Positions 1 to 11,327 of a stretch of 64,000 bases of DNA are shown here, one piece after another. Position 1 is the stretch's first letter. Each line of letters begins with the position of its first letter. Under the pieces are notes generated by a model. The model did not search any database, was not told the origin of the DNA, and saw nothing but the letters and a program-made list of their open reading frames with translations. This DNA is from Coniferiporia sulphurascens (lineage: Eukaryota; Basidiomycota; Agaricomycetes; Hymenochaetales; Hymenochaetaceae): NCBI GenBank assembly GCA_002794785.1, contig NBBA01000002.1, positions 2,953,712-3,017,711 on the forward strand, in the 5' to 3' direction. Made by a program: the position numbers and the translations under genes.

Positions 1-3000
1 ATATCAAGCGCTTTATATAATGGCATTATGCGCACTATGCCTGACAAAATATTGGCTTATTATCTTAATTTCTCTAAAGATATTCCAGTGCTACTCAAAG
101 TGCTTGACAGACGATATAATGTCCAGACAACAATTACAAAGGGCTTTAACGAGGCTGCCCTTTTTGATATCAGAGGTCATGTCAGCCATTTCGATGGAAT
201 GCTCGATAACCTCAGCAATAAATACAAGGAACTCATAGCCCAAGGGGTAAAAGTTTCAGAGTCGACATACATATCGGCTATTACACGGGCAACGCCCGAA
301 CAATACCAATACGTACTCACGCAGAGTGAGTTATATATTAAAACAATTAACGAAACAAATCCAGACAAAGATGAAATTGAACTAACCCCTCAATTCTTAC
401 TAACGGCACTGAGAAACGCCTTTGAGGGGTGGCGTAAAAATCACCAAAGGACAGGAGCGGCAGCTAACCACCTGCCCAAGGATGAGCGGAACCACCCCTA
501 TTTCAGGGGCCGCAGATGTGGTAACAGCTGCGGAGTACAGCCACGAGGTCGCGGCTATAGGGGCTGTGGAGGATATATGCGAGGACGAGGACAAGGGGGA
601 TATTCCCCCAACCAACAATCACACGTAATCAAATGCTATAACTGTAACAAGTTAGGGCATTTTAGTCGAGACTGCTGGGTGCCAAAAACGGAATGGACGA
701 AGGCAGCTCAAAAGAAGAAAGAGGACGTGAATGACGACAAAGGAAAAGGGAAGGAAACGGGTGCATCAGCAGCACCAACATCGACTGGGGCAAATGTGGC
801 CCAGGCTAAACATACTGCAGCAACAGCAGCAACAAATGTCGCATCAAGCTCTTGAATCGAATTAAGCGCTGTAATAGGCCAAGGTGAAACCACCTTCATA
901 ACCGAAATCAATGACAAAGATTTCGACATGGGAGAATTCCCAATTTATTCATATAACGACTTCCTTGATGCAATAGGAAACCATGATAGTGCCATGGAAG
1001 ATGTGGATGACAACAATTTAGACATAAGCATTAACGTTATAACAACAAAAGAAATTGCTAACAACGTTTATTCCTCAATGGATATAATTGATACTGGTGC
1101 AACAATACATCTAACACCATATCTAAACCGATTACGAAATACTTACAAAACCGACACAGTAACAATAACGGCCGCAAACAAAACAATGTTCATGGCAAAC
1201 ATAGTAGGGGATCTTAAACTTTACATCCCCAACGGACACTCGGTAAGTGTTATAACATTATCAAATGTATATTACAATCCTAAAATGAATATGACATTAG
1301 TCTCTCAAGGACTTCTATGTCAAGATGGCTATGAATTTATTTATAAAAAAAATGAATGCACAATAAAGTATCCTAATGGATCTTTATGTGGAAAAATTAA
1401 AAACACAAATGGATTGTATAGTATATTTAATAACAATGTACAAGTGGCTACAAAAAATGTAACATTATTTGAACTTCACAAAAAACTCGGGCATATAAGC
1501 TATGCTTACATAAAACGATTATTAAAAGAAGATCAAATTACAAATAACAAAATATCAAATTACGACGAAACTCAATGCACAATCTGCATAGAAGCAAATA
1601 TCAAAAGAATACAAATTCCAAAATTACATATTTCACAGTTAGCCGAAAAATTCGGCGATCACATACATATGGACATATGGGGTCCAGCATCCACACATGC
1701 TATTGGAGGATATAAATATCTTCTAACACTTGTAGATGACGCCACAAGATGGATAAAAATGATTTTATTAAAAACAAAAGATGAGGGTTTAAATGCTTAT
1801 ATGACTTGGGCTACTATGCTCAATACACAATTTAATATAAAAATAAAAATATTACAAAGCAATAACAATACAGTGTTTTTAAGTAAACAATTCACTGAAT
1901 ATTTAGAAAAACATGGAACGATATGAAAGCTGACTGTTCACGATACACCACAACAAAATGGAGTAGCAGAACAATCACATCAAACGATTTTAAATAATAC
2001 ACGAGTAAATCTGCTACAAGCGAAATTACCTCCAAGTCTATGGGGAGAAGCTGTAAAATACAGTACATATGTTTACAATAGAACGCCAAAGAGTGCTATT
2101 GATTTTAAAACACCTTATTTTAAACGTTATAATGAAAATTATAACATAGACGATTTAAAAGAATTCGGCCAATATTGCATAATAAAACAAGAAGACGTTA
2201 ACAAGTTACAACCAAAAGGAATATATGCACAATGGCTAGGATTTGACGAAGAAAGTAAAGGTCATAGAACCTATCATAACAGAAAAATTTCAGTCGAACG
2301 AAATCTACAATTTTTAGATTCTCCACCATCTAAAATTGAAGGGGAGAATATGATACAAAAACATAACAAACAAATAAAAGAATTAACAAATGAAAGACCA
2401 ATAAGAACAATGAAACCAACAAAACAATCATTAGGTCTTAACTTTGACGAACAAAATACAGTCGCTTATCTTACGGAATTTAATCAATTCAATATGGAAT
2501 TAATAGGCGATCCAAATTCATATCAACAAGCGATCAATAGAATTGACGCAAATCAGTGGATCACGGCAATGAAAGAAGAAATAAAAACGTTAATCGAAAG
2601 ATCTACATGGAAAATCATTGATCCACTAAAAGAAGCAAATATAATCGGAACAAGATTTGTTTATAAAACAAAAAGATTAGCAAATGGAGATATAGAATGT
2701 TACAAAGCAAGACTAGTAGTTCAAGGATTTGCCCAAAAAGAGGGTATTGACTATTACTCAAATGATACATTCGCTCCAGTGGCACAATTAGCCACAGTAA
2801 GAACTATATTAAGTTGGAGCGCAACAAATAATTACGAAATTCACCAAATTGATATTAAATCAGCTTACCTATATGGTGAATTAGAAAAAGATGAAAATAT
2901 ATACATAAAACCACCACCAGGAGATCTAATCATAACCAAACCTGGACAAGTTCTAAAATTAAATAAAGCCTTATATGGATTAAAACAAGCAGGCAGATGA

Positions 3001-4086
3001 TGGTACAAAAAATTATCCGAAATATTAATTGGAATAGGACTAACACGAGCAGTCCAAGACAACGCAGTATTCCTAAGAAAAGTAAAAGGAAAAACAATTC
3101 TAATCCTTTTTATACATGTTGACGACATAACGATATGTGGCTTAAATTTATTAATAATAAAAGCTTTTAAAGACAAAATTGGAAAACATGTAAAATTCAC
3201 TGACGGAAACGACATACATTGGTTACTTGGAATTGAAATTGAAAGAAACCAAGAAGAAAGAATAATCAAACTAAGACAAAAACATTATATTGAAAATATA
3301 ATAGAAAAATATAAGTTGAAAGACGCTGCAACGGTACGAACACCAATGACACCTGGTCAAGTGTTAAAATCGCTTGATAATCCAACTAATGAAGAATTAA
3401 ATTTTATGAGTCAAATACCATACATGAATATGGTTGGAGCATTACGATATGCAGCAGACTGTACGAGACCTGACATATCATTCACAACAGGTCAATTTGC
3501 TAGGCATTTAAATAAACCTAGTATCAAACATTACAATGCAGTAAAACACTGTTTTAAATATCTAAAAGGAACGAACGATTATTGGTTAATACTCGGAGGA
3601 AAAGAACCAATCAAATTAATTGGATATACCGATGCCGATGGAATGACACAAGAAGGCCATAAAGCAATATCAGGATATATATTCCAAATTGGAAATGCAA
3701 CGACATCATGGTCAAGTAAAAAACAAGAATTAGTGTCACTATCAGTATGTGAAGCTGAATTACAAGCTTTAACTCATGGAGTAAAAGAAGCAATATGGCT
3801 ACGAAGACTGGTTGAAGAGGTACTGCAGACCTTGGATACACCTACGAAAATATTATGTGATAATCAAGCAGCCATAACTATAGTAAATTCAACAGAACAA
3901 AAATATACACAACAAACGAAACATATAGATATATGAAAAGATTTTTTACAAGATTACATTGAAAATGAAACTATATCAGTTTCATATATTCCAACTGGAC
4001 AGCAAAAGGCTGATATTATGACGAAAGCGCTAACGATCAAATTAATCAAACGTTTTACAAGTTTACTCTGCCTAGTAAAAGTTTGA
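1..4086 (+). pseudogene. copia gag-pol polyprotein, one frame with four internal TGA codons
   Basis: The frame is open from base 1 to the terminal TGA at 4084-4086 apart from TGA at 853, 1924, 2998 and 3934; there is no frameshift. The gag part carries a CCHC knuckle (CYNC...GHFSRDC, about 634-676). Protease has IDTGA (about 1087-1101). The integrase HHCC zinc site lies near 1470-1600 and the first catalytic Asp in HMDIWG near 1668. Reverse transcriptase shows FAPVAQLATVR, HQIDIKSAYLYGE and the FxHVDD active site near 3109-3126. RNase H has the SCEAELQA-type and DNQAAI segments. All four internal stops are TGA; the three in pol sit where copia relatives usually have Arg, so CGA to TGA transitions are the simplest cause. 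The integrase position normally occupied by the second catalytic Asp reads Asn (1861). The copy cannot encode a full polyprotein. Confidence 0.88.
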
Positions 4087-4093
4087 AGGGGAG

Positions 4094-4400
4094 TATTAAA
4101 TAAATATAATGAACGATACAAATATAGATGTGGTCATATGAACAACCACCTTACTAAGTGAATGATAACGCAACAATAACGCCATATGATATATGAGCTA
4201 GATAGTTATAGTAGTACTAGCCCATGGAACGTGTATATAAGGGGAGCTGGTCTCGCCCTAGAAATACATCGGTTTACGCTGATAACCCACCTTTGCCCAC
4301 AACTCACCACTGCACCTCATTGTCTACCACAATGTGCATAGATTTTAAGAATCTCCTTCCTTTTTCGGTCGGTCCGTAACTTTTTACATCCACCTGTAAA
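4094..4400 (+). repeat. probable 3' LTR of the copia element
   Basis: The LTR should begin immediately after the polypurine tract. It holds a TATA box (tatataa, 4234-4240) followed by a pyrimidine-rich stretch, as in an LTR promoter. Without the 5' LTR the exact ends cannot be fixed; the right end is placed where the sequence changes to the TM1 upstream flank. Confidence 0.6.
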
Positions 4401-5132
4401 GATTAAAATAAAATAATTGGGTAATATCTTGGAGATGGTTAGGGTTTTAGCTAAACAGACTTCCATTTATGTAGCTACACTCCAAATACAGCAAGCATGA
4501 CATGCTGTTACTTTGCGTGACTGTTACGTGACTTCCGCTTCGAGTGCGCCTCGAAAGGCGGAGGCTGAATATGGGATTGCCGAACGGGGCCTTAGAACTT
4601 CAGGTTACCGACTTTTTGCATTCAAGTCATTAATATTGTCGGTGAAGCGGCCGGGAACTCGGGCTCTGTTTTCCAAATTACTGGAGTCACTAGGGAACGA
4701 CGAGGTGATGCATGCCTCACGAAGAAAACGCATGGTTGCGCTGATGTTCATCATGATTATCTTCTTTCCACAACCGGGAACCGGTCACCCCTGCCTGCAC
4801 TGCCGCCGGCGAATCACCGCCTAGAACTTCACCAGCTAGCTCGAGCTGTTTTTTCTTTCTTTTCGTTCGCCCAATAGCACAAGGACGACTCAAACGAAAG
4901 TGTGTATACTTCCTGCTATTTACTTCCTTTATTTTGAGGTACCGGCTGCTGCTAGCCCGAGTTCAGGGACAAGGGGGAACAGATTTCAATTCTAAACTGT
5001 GACTGTATCATTGCAACAAGATGGGATTCACTTAGAACCAGCGCCGGGAAACAGCGCTGATCATATACATTCAGTGAGCATTCCTTCGAATACGCTGAAT
5101 TTAGCCCAACGCGACATTTTTTCCCTTCAGGG
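4401..5132. repeat. TM1 upstream flank, duplicate of the TM4 flank
   Basis: No gene is seen. Blocks of this spacer recur upstream of TM4 (about 19380-19780), for example the shared word gatgcatgcctcacgaa, so gene and upstream flank were copied together. Short open frames here are by-products of this repeat. Confidence 0.6.
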
Positions 5133-5147
5133 CATTTATTCATCAGG
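5133..5147 (+). promoter_or_regulatory. TATA-like element of TM1
   Basis: catttattcatcagg lies about 108 bp before the ATG. The corresponding word occurs 102-111 bp before the start in the seven intact paralogs and before the lost start of TM2. Confidence 0.45.
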
Positions 5148-5241
5148 TCTACGTCGCGCTTCTTTGATTTGGAGGTAGTCGGTTGTGAAAATACGATTTT
5201 GCGTGTTTCCTCCACCCAAGATTACGAACCTAAGTGCTGAA

Positions 5242-6768
5242 ATGACTTGGCCCTGTGGGATACAGTCGAGGGCTCTATGCTTGGCTACTTGGTTCTTAGT
5301 GTACTACCTGGAGTTATCGCGCAGTGTCCTTGTCAACAGAACTATCGATGATCAGCTCGGGGATTCGGTCACCGGGGCCCTTCCGATATACGAAGGTCCC
5401 CCTTTGGACGACTGGGAGCAGGGTGCGACGTGTAAAGACTGTAAAGCGCAGCCAGACCCATCTTTCGCGTTCCAAGGTACTTGGCACGATGCGACGTGGC
5501 ATCCAGGAGACTCGGGCGAGAAGGTGATGACCGTCAGTTTTACTGGTAAGCTCCTCCCTGCCCTTCCTGCCTCCGGTACCAGGACCATAATCTTCTCTAG
5601 GATCTGCGGTCTATGCTTTCATCATCTTGGCGAACAGCATCCCCTTCGTAACGACACTCACTAGCTTGAGTTTCACCCTCGATGGGGATGCAGTTGGGAA
5701 GTTCGTGCATTCTCCAACGACAAGCACAGACTACGGATACAATGTCACTACATACGCCAATAACAGCCTGGCGAATGGCCAACATACTCTGACCATGCAA
5801 ACTGCGGGAAATAATGCGACATTGATTCTTTTCGATTACATAATTTACTCGTGAGTCTTGGCGTACTTCATCTGTGATTTGAAAGCTCAAACTAAAAGAT
5901 TTGTAGCGTTGATGTTGATGAGACGATACCGGTGACGACATCAAGTCCGACAAGCTCCCGCTCACTCCCTCCATCCTCACATTCGTCCCCGACCCTGTCC
6001 TCCTTGCCTATCGACCCATCATCCACTTCAATCCCGGCATCTGGTGACATAAAGAATTCCGAAACAATCGTTGGAGTAATAGTAGGAGGAATCGTAGCTG
6101 TCGCATTGGCCATCATTCTATTTCTGTACTGGCACAGACGAAGGAGAAACACCATTTCCGTGATCCAAATTCTTCCTAATGACGTCGTGAGCGGTGGGAG
6201 ATACCTGGACAAGCGGCCTGAATCTTCGTACGGGGGTGAGACTACTAGTGGGACCTGGTTGACCTCGTCTGTGCCTACAGGTACATATACAAGTGTGCTC
6301 TCTCACTACGACCGATACAGCGTTGTACCAAGTACGATGATGTTATCATCGTCGCACTGGCCGGAATCAAGCAGTAACATGACGGACTATGCGCATTCCA
6401 CCATAAGGGCGGAACCCAGTGAAGGAGTTACATCGATCTACGACTTAGGGTCGCAAGGGCCCAAAAAATCAGCAGAACGACGACTTGATCTCCCCCGGCG
6501 AATAGAGCAAATGGGATTGGAGGTTGATCCGACCATCTCCACGACCCTTACTGATACGGACTTGGGACGGGAAGCGGGGGACAGCTCGAGACCACACGGT
6601 GATAATGGCGAGGCGGCGGCTTTAAGAGAACAGGTTGTATTTCTTTTGGACAAGGTCGAACGTTTGCACACTCAACAGGAATTGATTGCGAGGTCGTTCG
6701 GGGTCGGCGTAGAGCCACCTTTTAATTATTCTACTGAAAGAAGGAGGTCATCTTTCTTGCAGACATAA
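5242..6768 (+). CDS. TM1: single-pass membrane protein, array copy 1
   Basis: Three exons: 5242-5545, 5601-5850, 5907-6768 (introns 55 and 56 bp; 471 aa). The ATG is chosen because it heads a signal peptide (hydrophobic residues about 11-24) and is conserved in the paralogs. The extracellular domain starts VNRTIDDQ, has CxxC (C64, C67) and the block GTWHDATWHPGD, and continues through exon 2 (FTLDG, YNVT, LILFDYIIYS) with several N-glycosylation sequons. A 45-residue Ser/Thr/Pro stalk precedes a transmembrane helix at about 239-259 with GVIVGG and then WHRRRR. The tail has an LREQVVFLLDKVERL heptad-like segment. The C-terminal motif reads EPPFNYS, so the PPxY of its paralogs is lost. The family is common in Agaricomycetes but has no known function that I can name. 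Closest copy in the window: TM4. Confidence 0.88.
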
Positions 6769-7124
6769 TGGTACCATATTCTATCTCATATATACTTCAT
6801 TCGGATCCGGCGAACTTTCTTTTGTTTTTCGAGGTTAGAGTTTCCCTCTGGGTTGACAGTGCCGGTATCGTTGCGGTCACCAAATTCGTCAAGTAATGGC
6901 TTTAGTTATATCGTCAGGAATACCGTCAAATAATTCACACTACAACTAAAATGATAGCCTCTGTTCGAGTCTTCCTCATAGACAAAAGTATGATAAGATA
7001 GAAAATGATCTGCTAAATATAGTTTTTTTCTCCTGCTGCCATATAATTTTTTTTTTAGGAGTTTCGTTTTTTCACGTAAGTCTTCAGTTACCTCAGCCAG
7101 TGGTCACAGGCTTTTATTGGGGCA
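6769..7124. other. TM1 downstream flank and start of a split intergenic cassette
   Basis: The 3' flank matches that of TM4 and TM5 (shared taatggtaccatattctat at the stop of TM1 and TM4). From about 7005 it enters the cassette seen after TM4 (21655), TM5 (24714) and TM7 (31205), beginning ctgctaaat...gctcctgctgcc, but breaks off near 7070; the cassette tail reappears near 11765. No gene is seen. Confidence 0.55.
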
Positions 7125-7141
7125 AAGCCCTCCAGTCATCC
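7125..7141. repeat. candidate left target-site duplication of the LINE
   Basis: aagccctccagtcatcc matches aagccctccagttatcc at 11311-11327, immediately after the LINE poly-A tail, with one C/T difference. Confidence 0.5.
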
Positions 7142-8028
7142 CTTCTTGTTCTCTTACCACCACCATCTCCTTCACTTAGGAGGGGCGCTGGGGGGGTTTG
7201 TAGTTCGTCCCTCGCTATCTGGCCCGTCTGAGGGTTGGCTCTGGTGGGGAGGGGGGGCTCTCCATCTGTGTGTGAGTTCTCGGCTCTAGCATGCCAGCGG
7301 GTTAGCCAACGGCACGAGAGAGGCACACTAGCCTGCCTGTTGGTGAGGACACGACATTAATGTCCTCAGGAGAGAGGTGGTCCAGCGGACATCATCCTCG
7401 TCTCCAGGGGGTCGGCTTGCTCTGAGCAATCTCCTTCAGGGGACCCCACTGTCCCTGGCACTGACAGTGAAAACTGCCACCCCAAATCCTGGAAGGGTTC
7501 TGATGACGGCAATCTGCCTAGGAATAGGGGTCTCATAACACATGGCGTCGTGGTAAGAACCAACTGACTTGATGCCCCTGACCCAACGCTGTGGAAGGGT
7601 GGCTAGAGACAGGTCACCACAGGCCTTTGGATCATCCTGTGGGAGCGTCCTCAGGTGGTTAGTATGGGTAACTCCCTGGTTCTTCCCGATGTAGGGGGCC
7701 GGGGTCACCTGTGCGACATGGTAATCCCCGTATGTTGCGGATCCAGAAGTGGGGCAACTAAGTTAAACCACATATTCTCTAGGGTTACACCTGGGGTCTG
7801 AAGCACATGTGGGGAATCGGGAAACTTAAGTAGCGGCTAGGGTGTTAGTCCTCACAGCCTTCTGGGCATATTGGCTTCTCCGTCATGAAAGAGTGGGCTG
7901 GGGCGGTGGGGGGTAGTTCCCTTCATCGGCTGCAGAGTACTAAATCTGCCATGGGTAGGCGTGGGGGTAATTCCCACTGCCTTGCTTAAGTTGATTCCTT
8001 GACACGCAGACATGCCCCGGGGTAACCC
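7142..8028. other. LINE 5' segment of unclear coding, possibly inverted
   Basis: The plus strand has no long frame with LINE motifs. The minus strand has several open stretches (7114-7326, 7436-7708, 7852-8124) with protein-like composition in different frames. The placement directly after the candidate target duplication fits a 5' inversion made during integration, but no domain is recognisable, so this is only a suggestion. Confidence 0.3.
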
Positions 8029-11000
8029 GGGGGACAGCGGGAGGGGCGTGGGAACCCCATATCCCGAGGAAGGTGTAGTCGTTTGGTGGGCCTCACAAGA
8101 GAACCCTTTAGTCAGGCCATACACGCTGCTCTGGTCTTCGCCACTGATACCTCACACCCTCCTTCCACTCAGAAGACGGGGGGTCACAAGGTCAAGTGGT
8201 GGGATGCCTCGTGCCATGCTCACATGGTTGCTTTGCGTGGGGCCACTCCAGCGACACATATTGTGCTCTGATGCGAGTCGGCTGGTATTTTTCGCCATGC
8301 AAAACGCACATGGGCTGACTCATTTACCACCTCCGTCAAACCAGACAAAATCTGGCCAATGGCGAAGTGGGAAATGGGCACAAGACGTGCACCCATTCCT
8401 GCCCTGGTTACGGGACTCACCACCATGAACTCCCCGCGGAGAAGGCCTCTGCCTTCCGGGCCAAGTACTTCGGTACCCAACCTTCCACCCCCCCCCCCGA
8501 CGTATTCTTTCGTTGGTGCCCGCCCTATGCGCGACCACCCTATCCTCATGGAGGAACTGGATCACGCCCTCAATCTCACTTCGAATACGAGTGCCCCGGG
8601 CATTACGGGTGTTGGCTACCAGGCCCTTAAAAGCCTGCATGCCGCCCATAGTGTTCCACTCCTTGCTCTTTACAATGAGTGCTTGGAAGCTGGACACCAC
8701 CCCCATCCTTGGAAGGATGCAAAGGTGGTGATGCTCTGTAAACTTAATAAGAAGGACCCCACCATACTTAATGCCTACCGCCCAATCACTCTCGAGGAAA
8801 CAATGGGCAAACTCCTTGAGAAGATTATCGCCAATCGCATCCAGTTCATTGCCAATGAACTTGGAGCTCTCCCTCCTTCCCAATACGGTACCTGCCAAAA
8901 GTCGGGCGTACTGGATGCCGCCTCAGACCTCATCAACAACATTGAATCTGCATGGGCCAAACACCATGTCACCTCGGCCTTAGCGGTCGACGTGGCAGGC
9001 TTCTTCCCATCAGTACAACACCCTCGTCTGATGTCCATCCTTTCTGAATTAGGGTTCCCCCCTTGCCTGGTTTCCTGGGTCCTTTTCTTCGTTTCAGATC
9101 GCCGGGTGGCCTTGTCTTTTGACGGGTTCACCGACAATCTCACCCCCATCCCTAACATGGGGGTTCCCCAAGGATCACCCATCTCGCCCATTTTGTCTGC
9201 TCTATTTGCAACAAGCCTTCTCTCCTCTCTTCAGGTCACTGACCCCCTCGTGTTCGTTCGCGCCTATGTCGACGACCACCTCCTTTCCACTTCTTCACCA
9301 TCCATCGCCACTAACATCGCGTGACTCGAACAAGCCTATGTCTCGTTCTCCGCAGCCTGCCATGCCCTCGGACTCTCTCTGGATGATGACAAATCTGAGC
9401 TCATCCACTGGACCCAGCGCCGCGACCTGCGCGAGGACTCCCTTATCCACCCTATTCACCTGCCACAACAGGGCCTCAACCCCCTTCGAATAGTCCCCTC
9501 CTGGCCCTTATGCTGGTTGGGGATTTTCTTCGACGCGCAATTGCTGTTTACAGTTCACGTTCAACGCATGTGCTTCAAAGCCATGTCCTCTCTTCGCACC
9601 CTGGAGCTCCTCGGCAACACTCTTCGCGGCCTCGACCCACTCCATCTCCGACGTCTCTATATTGGGTGCATACTCCTGGTTCTACTATGGGGTTCCCCCC
9701 TGTGGTTTACCGGTGTATGCCAAAAAAGCAAGTGCGACAAAATGACCCTAGTCCAGTCTGCAGCATGCCGCCATATCCTTGGATCATGGTGCACGTCACC
9801 ACGCGGCCCCTCTGAAGTCCTTGTGTCCATTCTGCCTATCCCCCTTCGTTTAGAGCATACCAAAGCCCGCGCGGCCATAAGATATCTTACCACCACGCAT
9901 TCCCTCCTTCCCCTGCACACTACATGTAAGGGTGCCATCACTACTTCCTTTGTTTCCCGGGTTCCTCCCAGATGTGAAAGAGTCCCGCGCTACACTCGCC
10001 TGCCATGGATCGCCCTACCTGCCCTCTGGCACGTGAGCATCGATCACGCGATTGACCACTCTTCGGAAGCACAAGAGGCACTTGTCCAGCTACATCATGG
10101 TCTTATCGACCAGCTGAGAGACACTCCCTCCCGCCTCCTTATCTACACCGATGGCTCCCGCAAGGGCACGTCTCCCTCCTCCTTCTCCGGCGGTGCCGCC
10201 GGCATTTGGTTCTATCGAGGTGAGAATGTTCTCACTCGCGAAACCTCTTTAGGTTCATCAGTCCACGCCACGGACTGCGAACTCATCGCAATTGCTGACG
10301 CCGTATGGCTTCTGGCATACTCCTATGATCTCCACCCTGCGGTTACCCAGGTTGAGCTCTACACTGATTGCGAGGTGGCCCTCACCCTCCTCGCTGACCC
10401 TCGTCCGGCCCCTGGTGTTAATGTCGCCCTCCTCATTCGAAAGTGCCTCAAAGCCGCCACCAAGTGGTTTCCCCATGTGTTTTTTCATCTTCACTGGGTT
10501 CCTGGGCACTCCAATGTGGAAGGCAACGAATTTGCTGACATTCTCACCACTGGCATTGCGGACCACCCCCTCCGGGCGCTACTCCGTTCCTGCCTACCAT
10601 CCGCTTTCTACGGGAAGCCGCCTCCTCTATGGCACTTACCACATGGAAAAACGACTGGGCCTCCGCTTGTCATAAATTCAAAGGGACCTCGGACACCCAT
10701 TCTATGGGCGCTACACTGACTCCCTCTACTAAGCCATCCACCCTTATGCAGAATCTCAAATTGGGTTGCCGCACTAAGTGCAAAGTTTTCCAGACGCTCC
10801 TAGGTCACGCCGGTTTTGGTGCGTACTTTGGTCGCATTCCAGGACACGATCCCCTCTGTCCCTTCTGCCATGTTCCCGAGACTCGAGCTCATCTCCTGCT
10901 CTCATGCCCACACACCCTCGCTGCTTGTCAAGCAGTGTGGAAGACACCCCTACCCTCTCAGGAAGCCTCATGGTTTTCTAAAGATGGTCTCCCTCTCCTC

Positions 11001-11114
11001 GCCTCTTTCCTTGACTCACACCCCGCCTTCGAGGCGGAGCCCATCCTCGTCTTTGACCCGGGTGGCCCTACAGTGGTTCATGTTTCTGTGCTAGGATTTG
11101 CAATCGGCAACTAG
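8029..11114 (+). pseudogene. LINE ORF2: reverse transcriptase, RNase H, zinc knuckle
   Basis: One frame runs from about 8029 to 10719 except for TGA at 8269 and 9322; the reading then moves to another frame (10629-11114). RT hallmarks are NAYRPITLEETMGKLLEKII, VDVAGFFPSVQ, MGVPQGSPISPIL and the YVDD active site (about 9265-9279). RNase H shows IYTDGSRKG, the acidic ELIAIADAVWLLA, YTDCEVAL and HWVPGHSNVEGNEFAD. The C-terminus has a C-x2-C-x7-H-x4-C knuckle (CPFCHVPETRAHLLLSC). The frameshift lies between about 10600 and 10640, after the RNase H domain. Upstream of the first TGA the text KWWDASC resembles the endonuclease-RT linker of LINEs. Confidence 0.85.
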
Positions 11115-11290
11115 ACAGAATACCACACTTCTTTTGTCACCGGCTTATGGCCAGCCCCTCTCTCTGCTTCTGGCACCCCACTACTATTGCTCTCTCTATA
11201 CCAATTACCATCTCACCCAATACAGGGGCCTAAAGGCCCCTGGAGCGTATTTTGTACTAGATAGTCATGACACGCTATAGAAATGCATTC

Positions 11291-11309
11291 AAAAAAAAAA
11301 AAAAAAAAA
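11291..11309 (+). other. LINE poly-A tail
   Basis: An uninterrupted run of 19 A residues ends the element and abuts the right-hand candidate target duplication. Confidence 0.85.
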
Positions 11310-11310
11310 G

Positions 11311-11327
11311 AAGCCCTCCAGTTATCC
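11311..11327. repeat. candidate right target-site duplication of the LINE
   Basis: aagccctccagttatcc pairs with the copy at 7125-7141. Part of it also forms a short hairpin with the ggggctt that follows. Confidence 0.5.

Larger units (their letters stand above)
1..4400 (+). mobile_element. Ty1/copia LTR retrotransposon, 5' part outside window
   Basis: The body of a Pseudoviridae-type element enters from the left edge, already inside gag. The domain order gag, zinc knuckle, protease, integrase, reverse transcriptase, RNase H (integrase before RT) is diagnostic of copia. A polypurine tract (gaaggggag, 4085-4093) directly follows the last stop and should mark the start of the 3' LTR. The 5' LTR and primer-binding site are not in the window, so the outer right boundary (about 4400) is an estimate and no target-site duplication can be tested. 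The element is A-rich and unlike the flanking genes in codon use. Confidence 0.9.
7142..11310 (+). mobile_element. LINE (non-LTR retrotransposon) with RNase H, decayed
   Basis: The sequence contains a non-LTR reverse transcriptase, RNase H, a terminal CCHC motif and a 19-base A tract, which together define a LINE of the RNase H-bearing (Tad/I-like) group. ORF1 and the endonuclease are not recognisable on the plus strand. The first 0.9 kb is uncertain and may be an inverted 5' segment. Three defects (two in-frame TGA, one frameshift) show that it is dead. Confidence 0.85.

Noticed and set aside
853..3936. Programmed readthrough or recoding at the TGA codons of the copia element
   Set aside because: One stop between gag and protease might fit, but TGA also falls inside integrase, reverse transcriptase and RNase H; decay is simpler.
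8320..8898. 192-codon minus-strand open frame
   Set aside because: Shadow of the LINE reverse transcriptase on the opposite strand.
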